Assembly (NCBI GenBank): GCA_026129405.1
Contig: JAHCID010000002.1
Coordinates: 744,001-808,000, forward strand
Direction: 5' to 3'
Source: a bacterium
GTDB lineage: Bacteria; Desulfobacterota; Binatia; DP-6
Length of the DNA: 64,000 nt
A model generated the notes under the pieces. The model was given only the letters and a program-made list of their open reading frames with translations, did no database searches and was not told the origin of the DNA. The position numbers were made by a program, and so were the translations under genes. Shown piece after piece: positions 9,204 to 18,852 of the stretch (positions within the stretch are counted from its first letter, which is position 1; each line of letters begins with the position of its first letter).

Positions 9204-10919
9204 TCAGAACGTCTTCAGGTACTCGATGACGGCGCGGCGCTCGTCGGCCGTGAAGTGGTCGCCGAACGGATGGCCGGCGTTCGACTGGCTCCAGTACGTC
9301 GTGTCGTAGACGTACTTGCGCTCCGCCGCCGGCGCCGCCGCCTGCGGCACCTCGCTCGCGACCCACGGCCAGCCGAGGGCGTCCTCGTCGAAGTGGCGGC
9401 TGTCCTGGTCGACGCGCCGCCAGTACGCCGGCCGCGCGCGACTGTTCAGCACCAGCTCGACCGTCGGCACGGAGCCATTGTGGAAGAACGGCGCCGTCGC
9501 CCAGATGCCGTCGAGCGGCGGGGCCATGTAGCCGGCGAAGGGGTCGTCCGGGACCATGCGCGTGACGCCGCCGTAGAACGAGCCGTTGTACCAGGCGACC
9601 AGCTCGGGCGAGTGCACGGTGCCGGCCTCGGCGACGGCGGGGTCGGTGCCGATGGCGTCGAGCGGGAAGAGCAGGTTCGGATAGCTCTCGTGCTCGTCGC
9701 TGTCGGCGTAGGTGCCGTGGCAGATGGCGCAGTCGCGCTCGAAGAGCGGCTTGCCCTTCGCCGCCAGCGCCGTGTCGATCGCGCGCGGATAGGCCGGCGC
9801 GCGCAGCGAGGCGACGTAGGCCTGGATGTGGCGGAACTGCTCGTCGACCTGCTGCGCGCGGGCGACGTCGTCGACGCAGACCGAGGTGGCGAGCGCCATC
9901 GTGCCGCGATGATCGCCGCGCGCCATGCCGTTGTAGAAGAGCGCGTTCTTCTTGTGCACGCGCCACCACGGCGGCGGGTCCGAGGTGAGGCGCGGATCGG
10001 CGAGCGGCTGGCCCTGGTGATCGCGCGGCGTCAGCGGCGCGAGCGGCTCGTCGCTCCAGGCGAGGGTGTCGCGGTCGTGGTGCACCATCAGGATGACGGC
10101 GAACAGCTCGGCCGGGTTCATGCCGACGGTGCGCATCCTGGTGAGCCCGCTCAGCGCCGCGCCGCGGCCGGCGATCTTCTGGAGCTGCGCGCGCTCGGCG
10201 TCGTCGAGGCCGAGCAGGTCCATGAACGCGTCGGTCAGGTCGATGCCGGTGGCGGCGCCGCCGGCGCCGGCGGTGAAGTCGGCGGTCGCGTTGCCGAGGC
10301 CGAGGTGGAACGTGCCGTCGAACTCGCTGCCGTGACACATGAGGCAGTTGGCGGCGACGACGCGGGCGCCGCTGTCGGGCGCCTCGAAGACGTTGAGGAA
10401 GTAGGGCAGGGCGGCGTTGTCGCCGGGGCGGCCGGGGATGCGGGGCGCGTCGGCCGCGTTGCCGTAGCTGCCGGCGATGATCTCGGGCGTCAGCTCCCAC
10501 ACCTTGTACGGAATGCCGCAGGTCATGTAGTCGCCGCCGAGGAGCAGGTCGCGGCCGAGCGCCGGATCGCCCGTCTCCTGCGGCTCGGCCGCGAGCCGCA
10601 CGCCGGTCTTCTGCGCGCAGGCGTTCGGGCTGCCGATCTTGCAGCAGGGCCGGCAGGCCTTGCGGGCAGCGCGGCACTCGGCCGTCGCGGTGCGGTGCGT
10701 GCGCTTGGCGGTCTTGCGGCAGTCGCGATCGGCGCAGGCGGCGCGCGCGCTCTTGAAGGCCGTGCGCGCGAACCCGGCGCAGTTCCTCTCGAGCGTGGTG
10801 CACGCTTTCACGCACGGCTTGGCCGCGGCGGCAGCGGGCCAGGCCACGAGGGCCGCCAGCATCACGAAGCCGAGGCACAGGCTGCGCCATGCCGCGGCGC
10901 CGTTCCGACGATCGCGCAT
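9204..10919 (-). CDS. Periplasmic dihaem c-type cytochrome
   Basis: 571 residues. The start ATG at 10919 has a good purine ribosome site (GAGGGGAGAG). A signal peptide of about 33 residues is followed by an unusual Cys-rich segment (KPCVKACTTLERNC...CRPCC). Two haem-binding CxxCH motifs are present (NCLMCHGS and CAICHGTY). The C-terminal part has APPLDGIWATAPFFHNGSVPT, characteristic of cytochrome c peroxidase/RoxA-like dihaem proteins. Likely a periplasmic oxidoreductase or electron carrier. A RoxA-type (polyisoprene-cleaving) oxygenase is possible but unproven. Confidence 0.8.
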   Translation of the reverse strand: MRDRRNGAAAWRSLCLGFVMLAALVAWPAAAAAKPCVKACTTLERNCAGFARTAFKSARAACADRDCRKTAKRTHRTATAECRAARKACRPCCKIGSPNACAQKTGVRLAAEPQETGDPALGRDLLLGGDYMTCGIPYKVWELTPEIIAGSYGNAADAPRIPGRPGDNAALPYFLNVFEAPDSGARVVAANCLMCHGSEFDGTFHLGLGNATADFTAGAGGAATGIDLTDAFMDLLGLDDAERAQLQKIAGRGAALSGLTRMRTVGMNPAELFAVILMVHHDRDTLAWSDEPLAPLTPRDHQGQPLADPRLTSDPPPWWRVHKKNALFYNGMARGDHRGTMALATSVCVDDVARAQQVDEQFRHIQAYVASLRAPAYPRAIDTALAAKGKPLFERDCAICHGTYADSDEHESYPNLLFPLDAIGTDPAVAEAGTVHSPELVAWYNGSFYGGVTRMVPDDPFAGYMAPPLDGIWATAPFFHNGSVPTVELVLNSRARPAYWRRVDQDSRHFDEDALGWPWVASEVPQAAAPAAERKYVYDTTYWSQSNAGHPFGDHFTADERRAVIEYLKTF

Positions 10920-11083
10920 CCGTCTCTCCCCTCGCCCGGAACGCCGGGCCCGGCGCAGCCAATCCCATCGCCCGCCGGGGTGTCAAACTCCGCCGCCCCG
11001 CCGCGCCCCCGCCGGCGGCCTTGTCACGCCGTGTCATGCGATTTCGTTCGCCCGTGACCGGAGGCGTCGGTTATGAGCCCCGC

Positions 11084-13735
11084 ATGCGGCGCTCGCTCAT
11101 CCTCGCCGTCGCGGGTCTCGTGCTCGCGACGTCTGCGCCCGTGCTCGAGGCGGCCACCGCCCGACGCCGGCTCGACGCCTACGCGCTCGCCTCCGCCGAG
11201 AGCATGCGGCTGCGCGCGATGCAGGTGCGCGGCGGCGACGTCGCCGTCGGCCAGGGCCGTCTCATCGTGCGCGGCGGTCTCGACGCGGCGGGACGGCAGC
11301 TCGTGGCTCCGGCGGTGCGGATCGCCGGCGCGGCGACGTGCGCCGCGGTGCTCGGCGACGACGTGCAGGGCGCGATTGGCACGTGCCCGCGCGCCGGCGA
11401 CGCCCCCGGCAACCTCGTTCCGGCGCTGGCGGAGGCCTGCACGCTGCCCGGGACGGCGGCCGCGTGCGATGCGGCGCGGCCCGTGGTGGTGCAGGGCGGC
11501 GCCGCGCGCACGCTGGCGCCGGGGCGCTTCGGCAACGTCGTGGTGCGCGGCGCCGGCAGCACGCTGTCGCTCGCGGCGGGGCGTTACGTGGTCTGCGACC
11601 TGAAGGCGCTGCGCGGCACGACGGTGCGCGCGCTCGGCCCGGTCGAGCTCGTCGTCGCCGGCCGCCTCACCGTCAACGCCGTGGTCGGGCCGACGCCGGG
11701 CGTGGCGCTGTCGCCGGACGACGTGCGCCTCCATCTCGCCGGTCCGAAGGCACGGCTGCGCCGCGGCGCCGACGTGCGCGCACGCGTGTGCGCGCCGGCG
11801 ACGCGGGTGACGCTGGCGCGGGCCGTGCTGCGCGGCAGCCTCGTCGCCCAGCGCATCGCCGCGGTGCGCAGCACCGTCGAGGCGCCCTACGCCGAGGAGC
11901 GCGCGGCGTGCAGTCAGCGCAGCCGCCTGCGCCACGCCTACTTCGGCGACCTCCACGTGCACACCGCGCTGTCGTTCGACGCGCAGGCGTTCGACGTGCG
12001 CACGACGCCCGCCGACGCCTACCGCTTCGCGCAGGGCGACCCGGTATCGCTGCCGCCGCTCGACCCGATGGGCAACGGCACGCAGACGATCGCGATCGAC
12101 CGCCCGCTCGACTTCGCCGCGGTGACCGACCACTCCGAGTTCCTCGGCGAGGTCGCGCTGTGCACGACGCCGGGCTCGCCGGTCTACGACTCGGCGAGCT
12201 GTCAGGCCTACCGCGTCGGCGGCAACGACGGCACGACCCACTTCGGCGTGCGCGTGGCGCTGAGCCCGCCCGCGCGCCTGCCCGACGTCTGCGGGCCGGA
12301 CAACGCGCTCTGCCTCACCCAGGGCGACTCGGTCTGGGGCCGCATCCAAGAGGCGGCCGCCGACGCCTACGACCGCAGCGACGCCTGCGCCTTCACGAGC
12401 TTCGTCGGCTACGAGTACACCGGCTCGCGGCTCGTCAGCACGCTCCACCGCAACGTCATCTTCCGCAACGACCGCGTGCCGTACCCGACCTCGGTGTTCG
12501 AGGCGCCGACGGCGAACGAGCTGTGGACGCAGCTCGCCGACACCTGTCAGGGCGGCGGCGTCGGCTGCGACGCGCTCGTCGTTCCGCACAACGCCAACGA
12601 GAGCAACGGCAAGATGTTCCTGCTCGAGTACCCGGGGGCGGCGGGCTTCGAGGACGAGCGCACGCAGGCGGCGCTGCGCAGCTCGATGGAGCCGCTCTTC
12701 GAGGTCTACCAGCACAAGGGCAGCTCGGAGTGCTTCAACGGCATCGGCGGCATCGTCGGCGCGTCCGACGAGCAGTGCGAGTTCGAGAAGCGCCGCTACG
12801 ACGCCCCGCCCGACTGCGGCGACGGCACCGGCATCGGCGGCACCATCACCAGCGGCTGTCTCTCGCGCCGCGACTTCCTGCGCGGCGCGCTGCTGGAGGG
12901 CATGCGCGAGCAGCAGCGCATCGGCGTGAACCCGCTGCGGCTCGGCGTCGTGGCCAGCACCGACACGCACAACGGCACGCCCGGCGCCGTCTCCGAGGAC
13001 GGCTTCATCGGCCATCGCGGCACCGACGACGGCACGCCCGCGACGCTGCTCGGCAACGGGCAATTCTACCCCGGCGGCTGGCGCTTCAGCCCGGGCGGCC
13101 TCGTCGGCGTATGGGCCGAGGAGAACGCGCGCCCGGCGCTCTTCGACGCGCTCCGCCGGCGCGAGACGTTCGGCACGAGCGGCCCGCGCATCGCCGTGCG
13201 GCTCTTCGGCGGCTGGGACCTGCCCGCCGGCCTGTGCAGCGATCCGGCGATGCTCGAGGTCGCCTACGCGCAGGGCGTGCCGATGGGCGGCTCGCTCGGC
13301 GCGGGCCCGGGCGGCGCGCCACGCCTGCTCGTCTCGGCGCTGGCCGACGCGGGCACGCCGGCGCAGCCCGGACTGCCGCTCCAGCGCATCCAGATCGTCA
13401 AGGGCTGGGTCGCCGGCGGCCAGTCGCACCAGCGGGTGTACGACGTCGCCGGCGATCCGAACAACGGCGCCAGCGTCGACCCCGGCACGTGCGCGACGTC
13501 GGGGGCGGGCTTCAGCTCGCTCTGTACCGTGTGGACCGACCCCGACTTCGATCCCACCGCGCCGGCCTTCTACTACGCGCGCGTGCTCGAGAACCCGCGC
13601 TGCCGCTGGCACACGGTCGGCTGCAACGCGCTGCCGCCGGCGGAGCGGCCGGCGTCGTGCAGCGATCCGGCCGTGCCGCGCACGGTGCAGGAGCGGGCCT
13701 GGACCTCGCCGGTGTGGTACGAGCCCGTCACCTGA
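11084..13735 (+). CDS. Secreted DUF3604 (PHP-like) protein with N-terminal beta domain
   Basis: 883 residues from the ATG at 11084. A signal peptide ends near EAATA. Residues about 35-270 form a repetitive beta-rich domain (LAPGRFGNVVVRG, LSLAAGRYVVC, LVVAGRLTVNAV) that also occurs in the protein at 38656-40110. Residues about 283-880 are a DUF3604 domain beginning HAYFGDLHVHT, with later histidine/aspartate clusters (TDHSEF, STDTHNG) typical of PHP-type metal-dependent hydrolases. Activity of DUF3604 proteins is not established to my knowledge. The stop overlaps the next gene, forming a three-gene operon with PpiC and HupE/UreJ proteins. Confidence 0.85.
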   Translation: MRRSLILAVAGLVLATSAPVLEAATARRRLDAYALASAESMRLRAMQVRGGDVAVGQGRLIVRGGLDAAGRQLVAPAVRIAGAATCAAVLGDDVQGAIGTCPRAGDAPGNLVPALAEACTLPGTAAACDAARPVVVQGGAARTLAPGRFGNVVVRGAGSTLSLAAGRYVVCDLKALRGTTVRALGPVELVVAGRLTVNAVVGPTPGVALSPDDVRLHLAGPKARLRRGADVRARVCAPATRVTLARAVLRGSLVAQRIAAVRSTVEAPYAEERAACSQRSRLRHAYFGDLHVHTALSFDAQAFDVRTTPADAYRFAQGDPVSLPPLDPMGNGTQTIAIDRPLDFAAVTDHSEFLGEVALCTTPGSPVYDSASCQAYRVGGNDGTTHFGVRVALSPPARLPDVCGPDNALCLTQGDSVWGRIQEAAADAYDRSDACAFTSFVGYEYTGSRLVSTLHRNVIFRNDRVPYPTSVFEAPTANELWTQLADTCQGGGVGCDALVVPHNANESNGKMFLLEYPGAAGFEDERTQAALRSSMEPLFEVYQHKGSSECFNGIGGIVGASDEQCEFEKRRYDAPPDCGDGTGIGGTITSGCLSRRDFLRGALLEGMREQQRIGVNPLRLGVVASTDTHNGTPGAVSEDGFIGHRGTDDGTPATLLGNGQFYPGGWRFSPGGLVGVWAEENARPALFDALRRRETFGTSGPRIAVRLFGGWDLPAGLCSDPAMLEVAYAQGVPMGGSLGAGPGGAPRLLVSALADAGTPAQPGLPLQRIQIVKGWVAGGQSHQRVYDVAGDPNNGASVDPGTCATSGAGFSSLCTVWTDPDFDPTAPAFYYARVLENPRCRWHTVGCNALPPAERPASCSDPAVPRTVQERAWTSPVWYEPVT

Positions 13736-14550
13736 GGTCGACGTTCCTGCGCGAGCCGCTCGTGCACTTCGTGGTGCTCGGGACGGCCCTCTTCCTCCTC
13801 TACGACCGGGTGGCCCCGGCGCCGGTGCGCGAGATCGTCGTGCCCGCTTCGCTGGTGCAGGGGCTCGTGCGCGACGCCGAGCGCCGCACCGGCAGGACGC
13901 CGACGCCCGCCGAGGCCGACGCGATGGTCGAGCGTTGGATCGACGACGAGGTCCGCTACCGCGAGGCCCTCGACCTCGGGCTCGACCGCGGCGACCTCAT
14001 CGTGCGCCGCCGGCTCGTCCAGAAGATGGACTTCCTGCTCGAGGGCAGCACGCCGCTGCCGCTGCCGACCACGTCCGAGCTCGAGGCCTGGCTGGCGGCG
14101 CATCCCGAGCGCTGGGCGACGCCCGACCGGGTCACGATCGAGCACGTCTTCGCCGCGCATCGGCCCGCCGGCGACGAGGCGGCGCGCGCGGCCGTGTGGC
14201 TGCCGGCGCTCGCCGACGGAACGCCGCCCGGCACGCTCGGCGATCCCTTCCTGCACGGCGGCACGCTCGCCGCCCGCTCGCAGGACGAGCTCGCGAACCT
14301 CTTCGGCGCCGAGTTCGCCGACGCGGTGCTGGCGCTGCCGGTGGGTCCGTGGCAGGGCCCCATCCCGTCGCGCTACGGCGCGCACGCGGTGCGGGTGACG
14401 GTGCGCCGGCCCGGCGCAGTGCCGCCGCTCGACGCGATCCGCGACCGCGTCGCGCGCGACTGGCGCGCCGCCCGGCGCGAGGCGCTCGACGCGCAGGCGC
14501 TGGCGGATCTGCGCGCGCGCTGGCCCGTGCGCCGCGAGGCGGCGCCGTGA
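13732..14550 (+). CDS. PpiC-type peptidyl-prolyl isomerase, membrane-anchored
   Basis: About 272 residues. No ATG or TTG suits the 5' end. A CTG at 13732 overlaps the stop of the DUF3604 gene (CTGA) and gives LRSTFLREPLVHFVVLG, the usual beginning of this family; a GTG at 13762 is the alternative. An N-terminal hydrophobic helix is followed by a SurA-N-like helical region and a parvulin-like domain (VTIEHVFAAHR...GTLGDPFLHGG...GPIPSRYGAHAVRV). It probably folds or inserts a periplasmic client made by the same operon. Confidence 0.8.
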   Translation: MRSTFLREPLVHFVVLGTALFLLYDRVAPAPVREIVVPASLVQGLVRDAERRTGRTPTPAEADAMVERWIDDEVRYREALDLGLDRGDLIVRRRLVQKMDFLLEGSTPLPLPTTSELEAWLAAHPERWATPDRVTIEHVFAAHRPAGDEAARAAVWLPALADGTPPGTLGDPFLHGGTLAARSQDELANLFGAEFADAVLALPVGPWQGPIPSRYGAHAVRVTVRRPGAVPPLDAIRDRVARDWRAARREALDAQALADLRARWPVRREAAP

Positions 14551-15572
14551 GCCGTCACGCGCTCGTCGCCGCGCTCGCGGGGCTGCTGCTCCCGGTCGTC
14601 GCCATGCCGCACTCGTTCGAGCCGGCGCTGCTGGCGCTGCGCGAGGTGGGCGGGGGGCTGTTCGACGTGGTGTGGAAGAGCCCGATGCCGCGGGGCGCGG
14701 ACGACCCGATCGGCGGGCTCACGCCCGTCCTGCCCGCGCACTGCCGCACGCTGGCGGACCCCGGCGCGCCGGCGGAGCCCGAGACGGAGAGCGTCGAGGT
14801 CGCGCGCTTCTTCCGCGTCGACTGCGGCGCCGCCGGGCTGGCGGGGGCGGAGGTCGCCGTCGAGGGGCTGCCGGGCAGCCGCGTCGACGTGCTCGTGCGC
14901 GTCACCTGGGCCGACGGCCGCGTCTCGCTCGGCTCGCTGCGCAGCGGGGCGGAGACCCTCGTCGTGCCCGGCGTCGCCGGCGGCGAGCCGGTCGCCGCGC
15001 TGTTCGCGCGCTACGTGCGCCTCGGGGTGGAGCACATCGCCGAGGGCATCGACCACCTGCTCTTCGTGCTCGTGCTGGTGCTGCTCGTCGACCGCACGCG
15101 CGCGCTCGTCGCCACCGTCACCGCGTTCACGCTCGCCCACACGCTGACGCTGGCGCTGGCCGTGCTGGGGATCGTGGCGGTGCCGCCGGCGCCGGTCGAG
15201 GCGGCGATCGCGCTCAGTATCGTGCTGGTGGCGGCGGAGGTCGCGCGCGGCACCGCGACGGCGCCGTCGCTGGCCCGCCGGTATCCGTGGGTGATCGCCT
15301 TCGCCTTCGGCCTCCTGCACGGGCTCGGCTTCGCCGGGGCGCTGCGCGAGGTGGGCGTGCCCGCCGACGGCGTGGCGCTCGCGCTCGTGGGCTTCAACCT
15401 CGGCGTCGAGCTGGGGCAGCTCGCGTTCGTCGTCCTGCTGCTGCCGCTGCGGGCGGCGCTGCGCCGCGCGCCGGTCGTGGTGCAGCGACTGCCGGCCTAC
15501 GCCGTCGGGACGCTCGCCGTGATGTGGACGCTCGAGCGGGTGGCGGCGTTCTGGCGCCCGCCCGCCGGCTGA
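14547..15572 (+). CDS. HupE/UreJ-family membrane protein
   Basis: 341 residues from a GTG at 14547 that overlaps the previous stop as GTGA. A signal-like N-terminus and a periplasmic beta domain (about 20-165) precede six or so membrane helices (about 170-340) with the HupE/UreJ-2 signature: VEHIAEGIDHLLF, FTLAHTLTLALAVLG, FGLLHGLGFAGAL. HupE/UreJ relatives are linked with nickel or other metal uptake for metalloenzymes. Here the partner is a DUF3604 metallohydrolase-like protein, so metal supply to that protein is a plausible but inferred role. Confidence 0.85.
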   Translation: MSRHALVAALAGLLLPVVAMPHSFEPALLALREVGGGLFDVVWKSPMPRGADDPIGGLTPVLPAHCRTLADPGAPAEPETESVEVARFFRVDCGAAGLAGAEVAVEGLPGSRVDVLVRVTWADGRVSLGSLRSGAETLVVPGVAGGEPVAALFARYVRLGVEHIAEGIDHLLFVLVLVLLVDRTRALVATVTAFTLAHTLTLALAVLGIVAVPPAPVEAAIALSIVLVAAEVARGTATAPSLARRYPWVIAFAFGLLHGLGFAGALREVGVPADGVALALVGFNLGVELGQLAFVVLLLPLRAALRRAPVVVQRLPAYAVGTLAVMWTLERVAAFWRPPAG

Positions 15573-16133
15573 TCACGACCCGGGGCGGGCGGGAAACTTC
15601 GCCAGCAGGTCGGCGACCGCACGGTCGATCAGGTCCGGCTGCACGCGGCCCTCGAGGATGGCGGTGGCGCGGCCCCGCCAGGCGACGCGTTTGCTCGCGG
15701 CGTCGATGGCGCGCAGGACCAGCTGCCCCTCCTGGTAGCCCATGAACGCTTCGCCCATGTCCTCGGAGCCGCCGTCGGCGCGATAGGTGAGGTAGTCTCG
15801 GAACGACGACGTCGAGGCGACGTCGCGCGAGACGTCGTAGACCATGATGAAGTCCGGGCGCTCGCCGTACACCGACTCGCGGTAGCCGCGCGCGGCGAGG
15901 TTCTGGGCCACGTCCTGGCGCACGCGCCAGTCGAGCAGCGCCTCGTCGGTGCCGGCGTCGGGCCGGGACTCGAGCGCGCCGCGCCACCAGGCCCACGTCC
16001 GGTAGGTCGACATGTCGACCCACGGCAGCGTCTCCGCGCTGATCTGGACGCGGGTCGGGCCCTTCGGCGCGAAGCCGCAGGCCGCGAGGCCGAGGAGCAG
16101 GACGAGCACGGTCGCGAAGCGCGGACTTGGCAT
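15573..16133 (-). CDS. DUF4136-like outer-membrane lipoprotein
   Basis: 186 residues. The N-terminus is a lipoprotein signal with lipobox LAAC. The body has WVDMSTYRTWAWW, DWRVRQDVAQNLAARGY and the C-terminal DLIDRAVADLLAKFP, matching the DUF4136 pattern (a Y-x-T-[FY]-x-W motif followed by a paired helix/strand domain). Function of the family is unknown. It is convergent with the HupE/UreJ gene with no gap. The ATG at 16133 places the signal peptide directly at the start. Confidence 0.75.
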   Translation of the reverse strand: MPSPRFATVLVLLLGLAACGFAPKGPTRVQISAETLPWVDMSTYRTWAWWRGALESRPDAGTDEALLDWRVRQDVAQNLAARGYRESVYGERPDFIMVYDVSRDVASTSSFRDYLTYRADGGSEDMGEAFMGYQEGQLVLRAIDAASKRVAWRGRATAILEGRVQPDLIDRAVADLLAKFPARPGS

Positions 16134-16380
16134 GTGCGGGGTCGCTATCGGAACCGGGGGCGTCGCGAAAGGGGTGCGGCCGCCCGGGTGAAACGCCCGT
16201 TTGGGAGCGTACGCACGGCGTCGATGCGGCGGCGAGGGGACGACGCGGCTTCGAGTCGGAACCGAGTGATTTTTCCTTGCCCCCGGACGCCGGCGGATGG
16301 GACACAGCAGACCTCGTGGCGCTCGCTCGCCGCACCGCTTCCCCGGGGGGAACCGGGGGGCACCCAAGGGAGGGTCCTCA

Positions 16381-18609
16381 GTGAAGTCCTGCACGCATCG
16401 CTCGTTCCTCGCCATCGCAGGTGCCGCGCTCGTCGGCGTCGCGCTGCCCGCTCTGGCCGCCGCCACCACCTGGGGTGTGCCCGGCGACGGCTCCAACACC
16501 TGTACGGTCGTGACGCCGAGCTGCAACACGATCGCCGCCGCGGTCACCGCGTCGACGGCCGGCGACACCATCCAGCTCGCCGCGGGCGCGCACGCCGTGC
16601 CGGCGACGGTGATCCTCAACAAGACGCTGACGATCACCGGCGCCGGGCAGGGTGCGACGCTGGTCCAGCCGTCGGCGGGGGTGATCGCCTTCTCGGCGCG
16701 CGCCGACGACCTCGTGTTGAGCGACTTCACGATCGAGAACGGCGCCACCGGCGTGTCGTTCCAGAGCGTGACGAGCAGCGGCACCGAGATCCGCCGCGTC
16801 ACCTTCACGGGCCAGACCTCGCGCGGCATCGACTTCTCGCTCGGCGCGGCGACGCCGGTGAGCAACGTGAGCGTCGACGACTGCACGTTCGCGACCAACG
16901 CGATCGGCATCCGCATGTCGTCGGCGAGCCAGATCGCGAACCTGTCGGTGACCGACAGCCAGTTCACCGGCAACACCTTCGGCATCTACGGCGCCAACGA
17001 CGGCAACACCTCGACGCTGACCGGCCTCACGGTGACGGGGACGACGTTCACGAACCCGGCGAGCTACGCGATCTACGTCGAGGAGCTGCGCGACGCGGCC
17101 ATCGAGGAGAACACCTTCGTCGGCGGCGTGACCGCCATCGGCGTGTTCAAGTTCTACGCCAGCAACGGCCAGGCGGTCTCGAACGTCGGCATCCGCCGCA
17201 ACACGTTCAGCGCCTTCACGGGCAACGCGCTCGACTTCGAGATGAACGGCATGGGTCTCGAGAACCCGCTCGCCTTCGAGGACAACGTCGTCGACAAGGA
17301 CGTCGGCATCGCCGTCGTCGGGGCGGCGGTGTTCGTGCGCCTCCATCCCACGCAGCCGAACGCGGCGGTGAACCTGGTGAACAACGACATCACGCTCTCC
17401 GGCACCATCGGCCCGGTCTCGGCGGCGCACGCGATCCAGCTGCGCGGCAACGGCCCGGTGAACATCACCGGCAACGTGCTCGACGGCGGCAACGTCGGCG
17501 GCAGCGGCACCACGCCCGCCACGTCCGGCATCTTCGTCCAGTCGCGCTCGGGCAGCGTCATCATGCCGGCGACGACGGTCATCACGGCCACCTGCAACCG
17601 CATCGGCGGCTTCCGCAACGGCGTCAGCGTGTTCGACTCGTTCACCAACACGTACGGTGGGCTGACTCCGGGCGCGACGCTCACGGTCGCGAACAACCAG
17701 ATCGCGGGCAACGGCGACGCGGGTGTCGTCAACGGCGCCGCGCCGGCCGGCGTCGACGCCGAGAACAACTACTGGGGCTGCGCCGCGGGTCCCGGTAATC
17801 CCGGCTGCGACACGGTCGTCGGCGACGTCGACGCCGCGCCCTTCGCCGCGACGCCGCCCGCCTGCGTCGCCTGCAACGCCGACGCGCAGTGCAACGACGG
17901 TCTCGCCTGCAACGGCGTCGAGACCTGCGATCTCGGCGGCGGCCTCTGCCTCGCCGGCACGCCGATCGCCTGCGACGACGGCAACGCCTGCACCACCGAC
18001 ACCTGCGTCGACCCGCTCGGCACCTGCGCCTCGGCGCCGGTGGCCGACGGCACGTCCTGCGACGACGGCGTCACCTGCTCGGTGCCCGACACCTGCCAGG
18101 CCGGCGTCTGCGAGGGCGAGCCCGACACCGACATGAGCGGCACCTGCGACCTCGACGAGGTCGGCCCGCTCACGGTGAACCGTCTCACCGCCAAGGCCCA
18201 GTCCGGCCCCGGCGGCAACGGCAAGGTGGTCGCGAAGGGCACCTTCCCGACGAGCCCGCCCGCCGACACGTTCAACACGCTCGGCCCGATCACGGTCCGC
18301 TTCCAGGCCGCGAGCGGCGCCGATCAGTCGGTGACCTTCGGCATCGGCACCTGCATCACCAAGGGCACGTCGCTGCCGAAGATCATCTGTCGCAGCGTCG
18401 ACCGGAAGTCGAAGGCGCTGTTCAAGGCGGACAAGAAGGTCCCGAACCGGTTCCAGTACAAGCTCCGGCTCGGGGCGCTGCCGATGAACGGCCCGCTCCT
18501 GGGTCCGGCGACGATCACCCTGACGTACGGCCCGGGGACGGTCCGCCAGGGCACGATCACGCCGTGCGCGGCGAACAACCCGATCGTCCTCAAGTGCAAA
18601 GCGCCCTGA
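16381..18609 (+). CDS. Secreted right-handed parallel beta-helix protein
   Basis: 742 residues from a GTG at 16381 preceded by AAGGGAGG. A signal peptide ends around LPALAAATT. Residues about 30-490 are beta-helix repeats of the pectin-lyase/NosD type (TIENGATGVSFQSV, VSVDDCTFATNAIGIRMSS, ENNYWGC). A Cys-rich block follows (CNADAQCNDGLACNGVETC, CDDGNACTTDTC). The C-terminal 150 residues form a beta-rich module ending LKCKAP. Likely a cell-surface or extracellular adhesin or carbohydrate-associated protein. No lyase catalytic residues were identified. Confidence 0.8.
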   Translation: MKSCTHRSFLAIAGAALVGVALPALAAATTWGVPGDGSNTCTVVTPSCNTIAAAVTASTAGDTIQLAAGAHAVPATVILNKTLTITGAGQGATLVQPSAGVIAFSARADDLVLSDFTIENGATGVSFQSVTSSGTEIRRVTFTGQTSRGIDFSLGAATPVSNVSVDDCTFATNAIGIRMSSASQIANLSVTDSQFTGNTFGIYGANDGNTSTLTGLTVTGTTFTNPASYAIYVEELRDAAIEENTFVGGVTAIGVFKFYASNGQAVSNVGIRRNTFSAFTGNALDFEMNGMGLENPLAFEDNVVDKDVGIAVVGAAVFVRLHPTQPNAAVNLVNNDITLSGTIGPVSAAHAIQLRGNGPVNITGNVLDGGNVGGSGTTPATSGIFVQSRSGSVIMPATTVITATCNRIGGFRNGVSVFDSFTNTYGGLTPGATLTVANNQIAGNGDAGVVNGAAPAGVDAENNYWGCAAGPGNPGCDTVVGDVDAAPFAATPPACVACNADAQCNDGLACNGVETCDLGGGLCLAGTPIACDDGNACTTDTCVDPLGTCASAPVADGTSCDDGVTCSVPDTCQAGVCEGEPDTDMSGTCDLDEVGPLTVNRLTAKAQSGPGGNGKVVAKGTFPTSPPADTFNTLGPITVRFQAASGADQSVTFGIGTCITKGTSLPKIICRSVDRKSKALFKADKKVPNRFQYKLRLGALPMNGPLLGPATITLTYGPGTVRQGTITPCAANNPIVLKCKAP

Positions 18610-18623
18610 GCGCCTGAGCGTCG

Positions 18624-18653
18624 GCGGCCCCGGCCCGAACGGGCCGGGGCCGC
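18624..18653 (+). terminator. GC-rich hairpin after beta-helix gene
   Basis: A 13-bp perfect stem with a 4-nt loop (GAAC) starts 15 nt after the stop of the beta-helix gene. There is no T-run, so it is a hairpin terminator or mRNA-stabilising element rather than a textbook intrinsic terminator. Confidence 0.5.
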
Positions 18654-18852
18654 GACGTACCCGCCCGTGCCGGCGCGCCGTCGGGGTCCGTCGCACGCGC
18701 GGTTGTAGAATCGGCGTTCGCGACGGCGCGGTGCGGGCGACGTCGCCTCCGTCCGGCGCGGCGATCCGCCGCCCCCGACGATGGCACGGGTGTTGCCTCG
18801 TGGGCAGGGTCGCACGCCGTGGCCCGCTCACCATCGGAGGAGGGAGACTCCC

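Noticed and set aside
9204-10919. Firm assignment as rubber oxygenase RoxA
   Set aside because: Two haem motifs and the C-terminal HNGSVP region are shared with many dihaem peroxidase-like proteins; RoxA-specific residues could not be confirmed.
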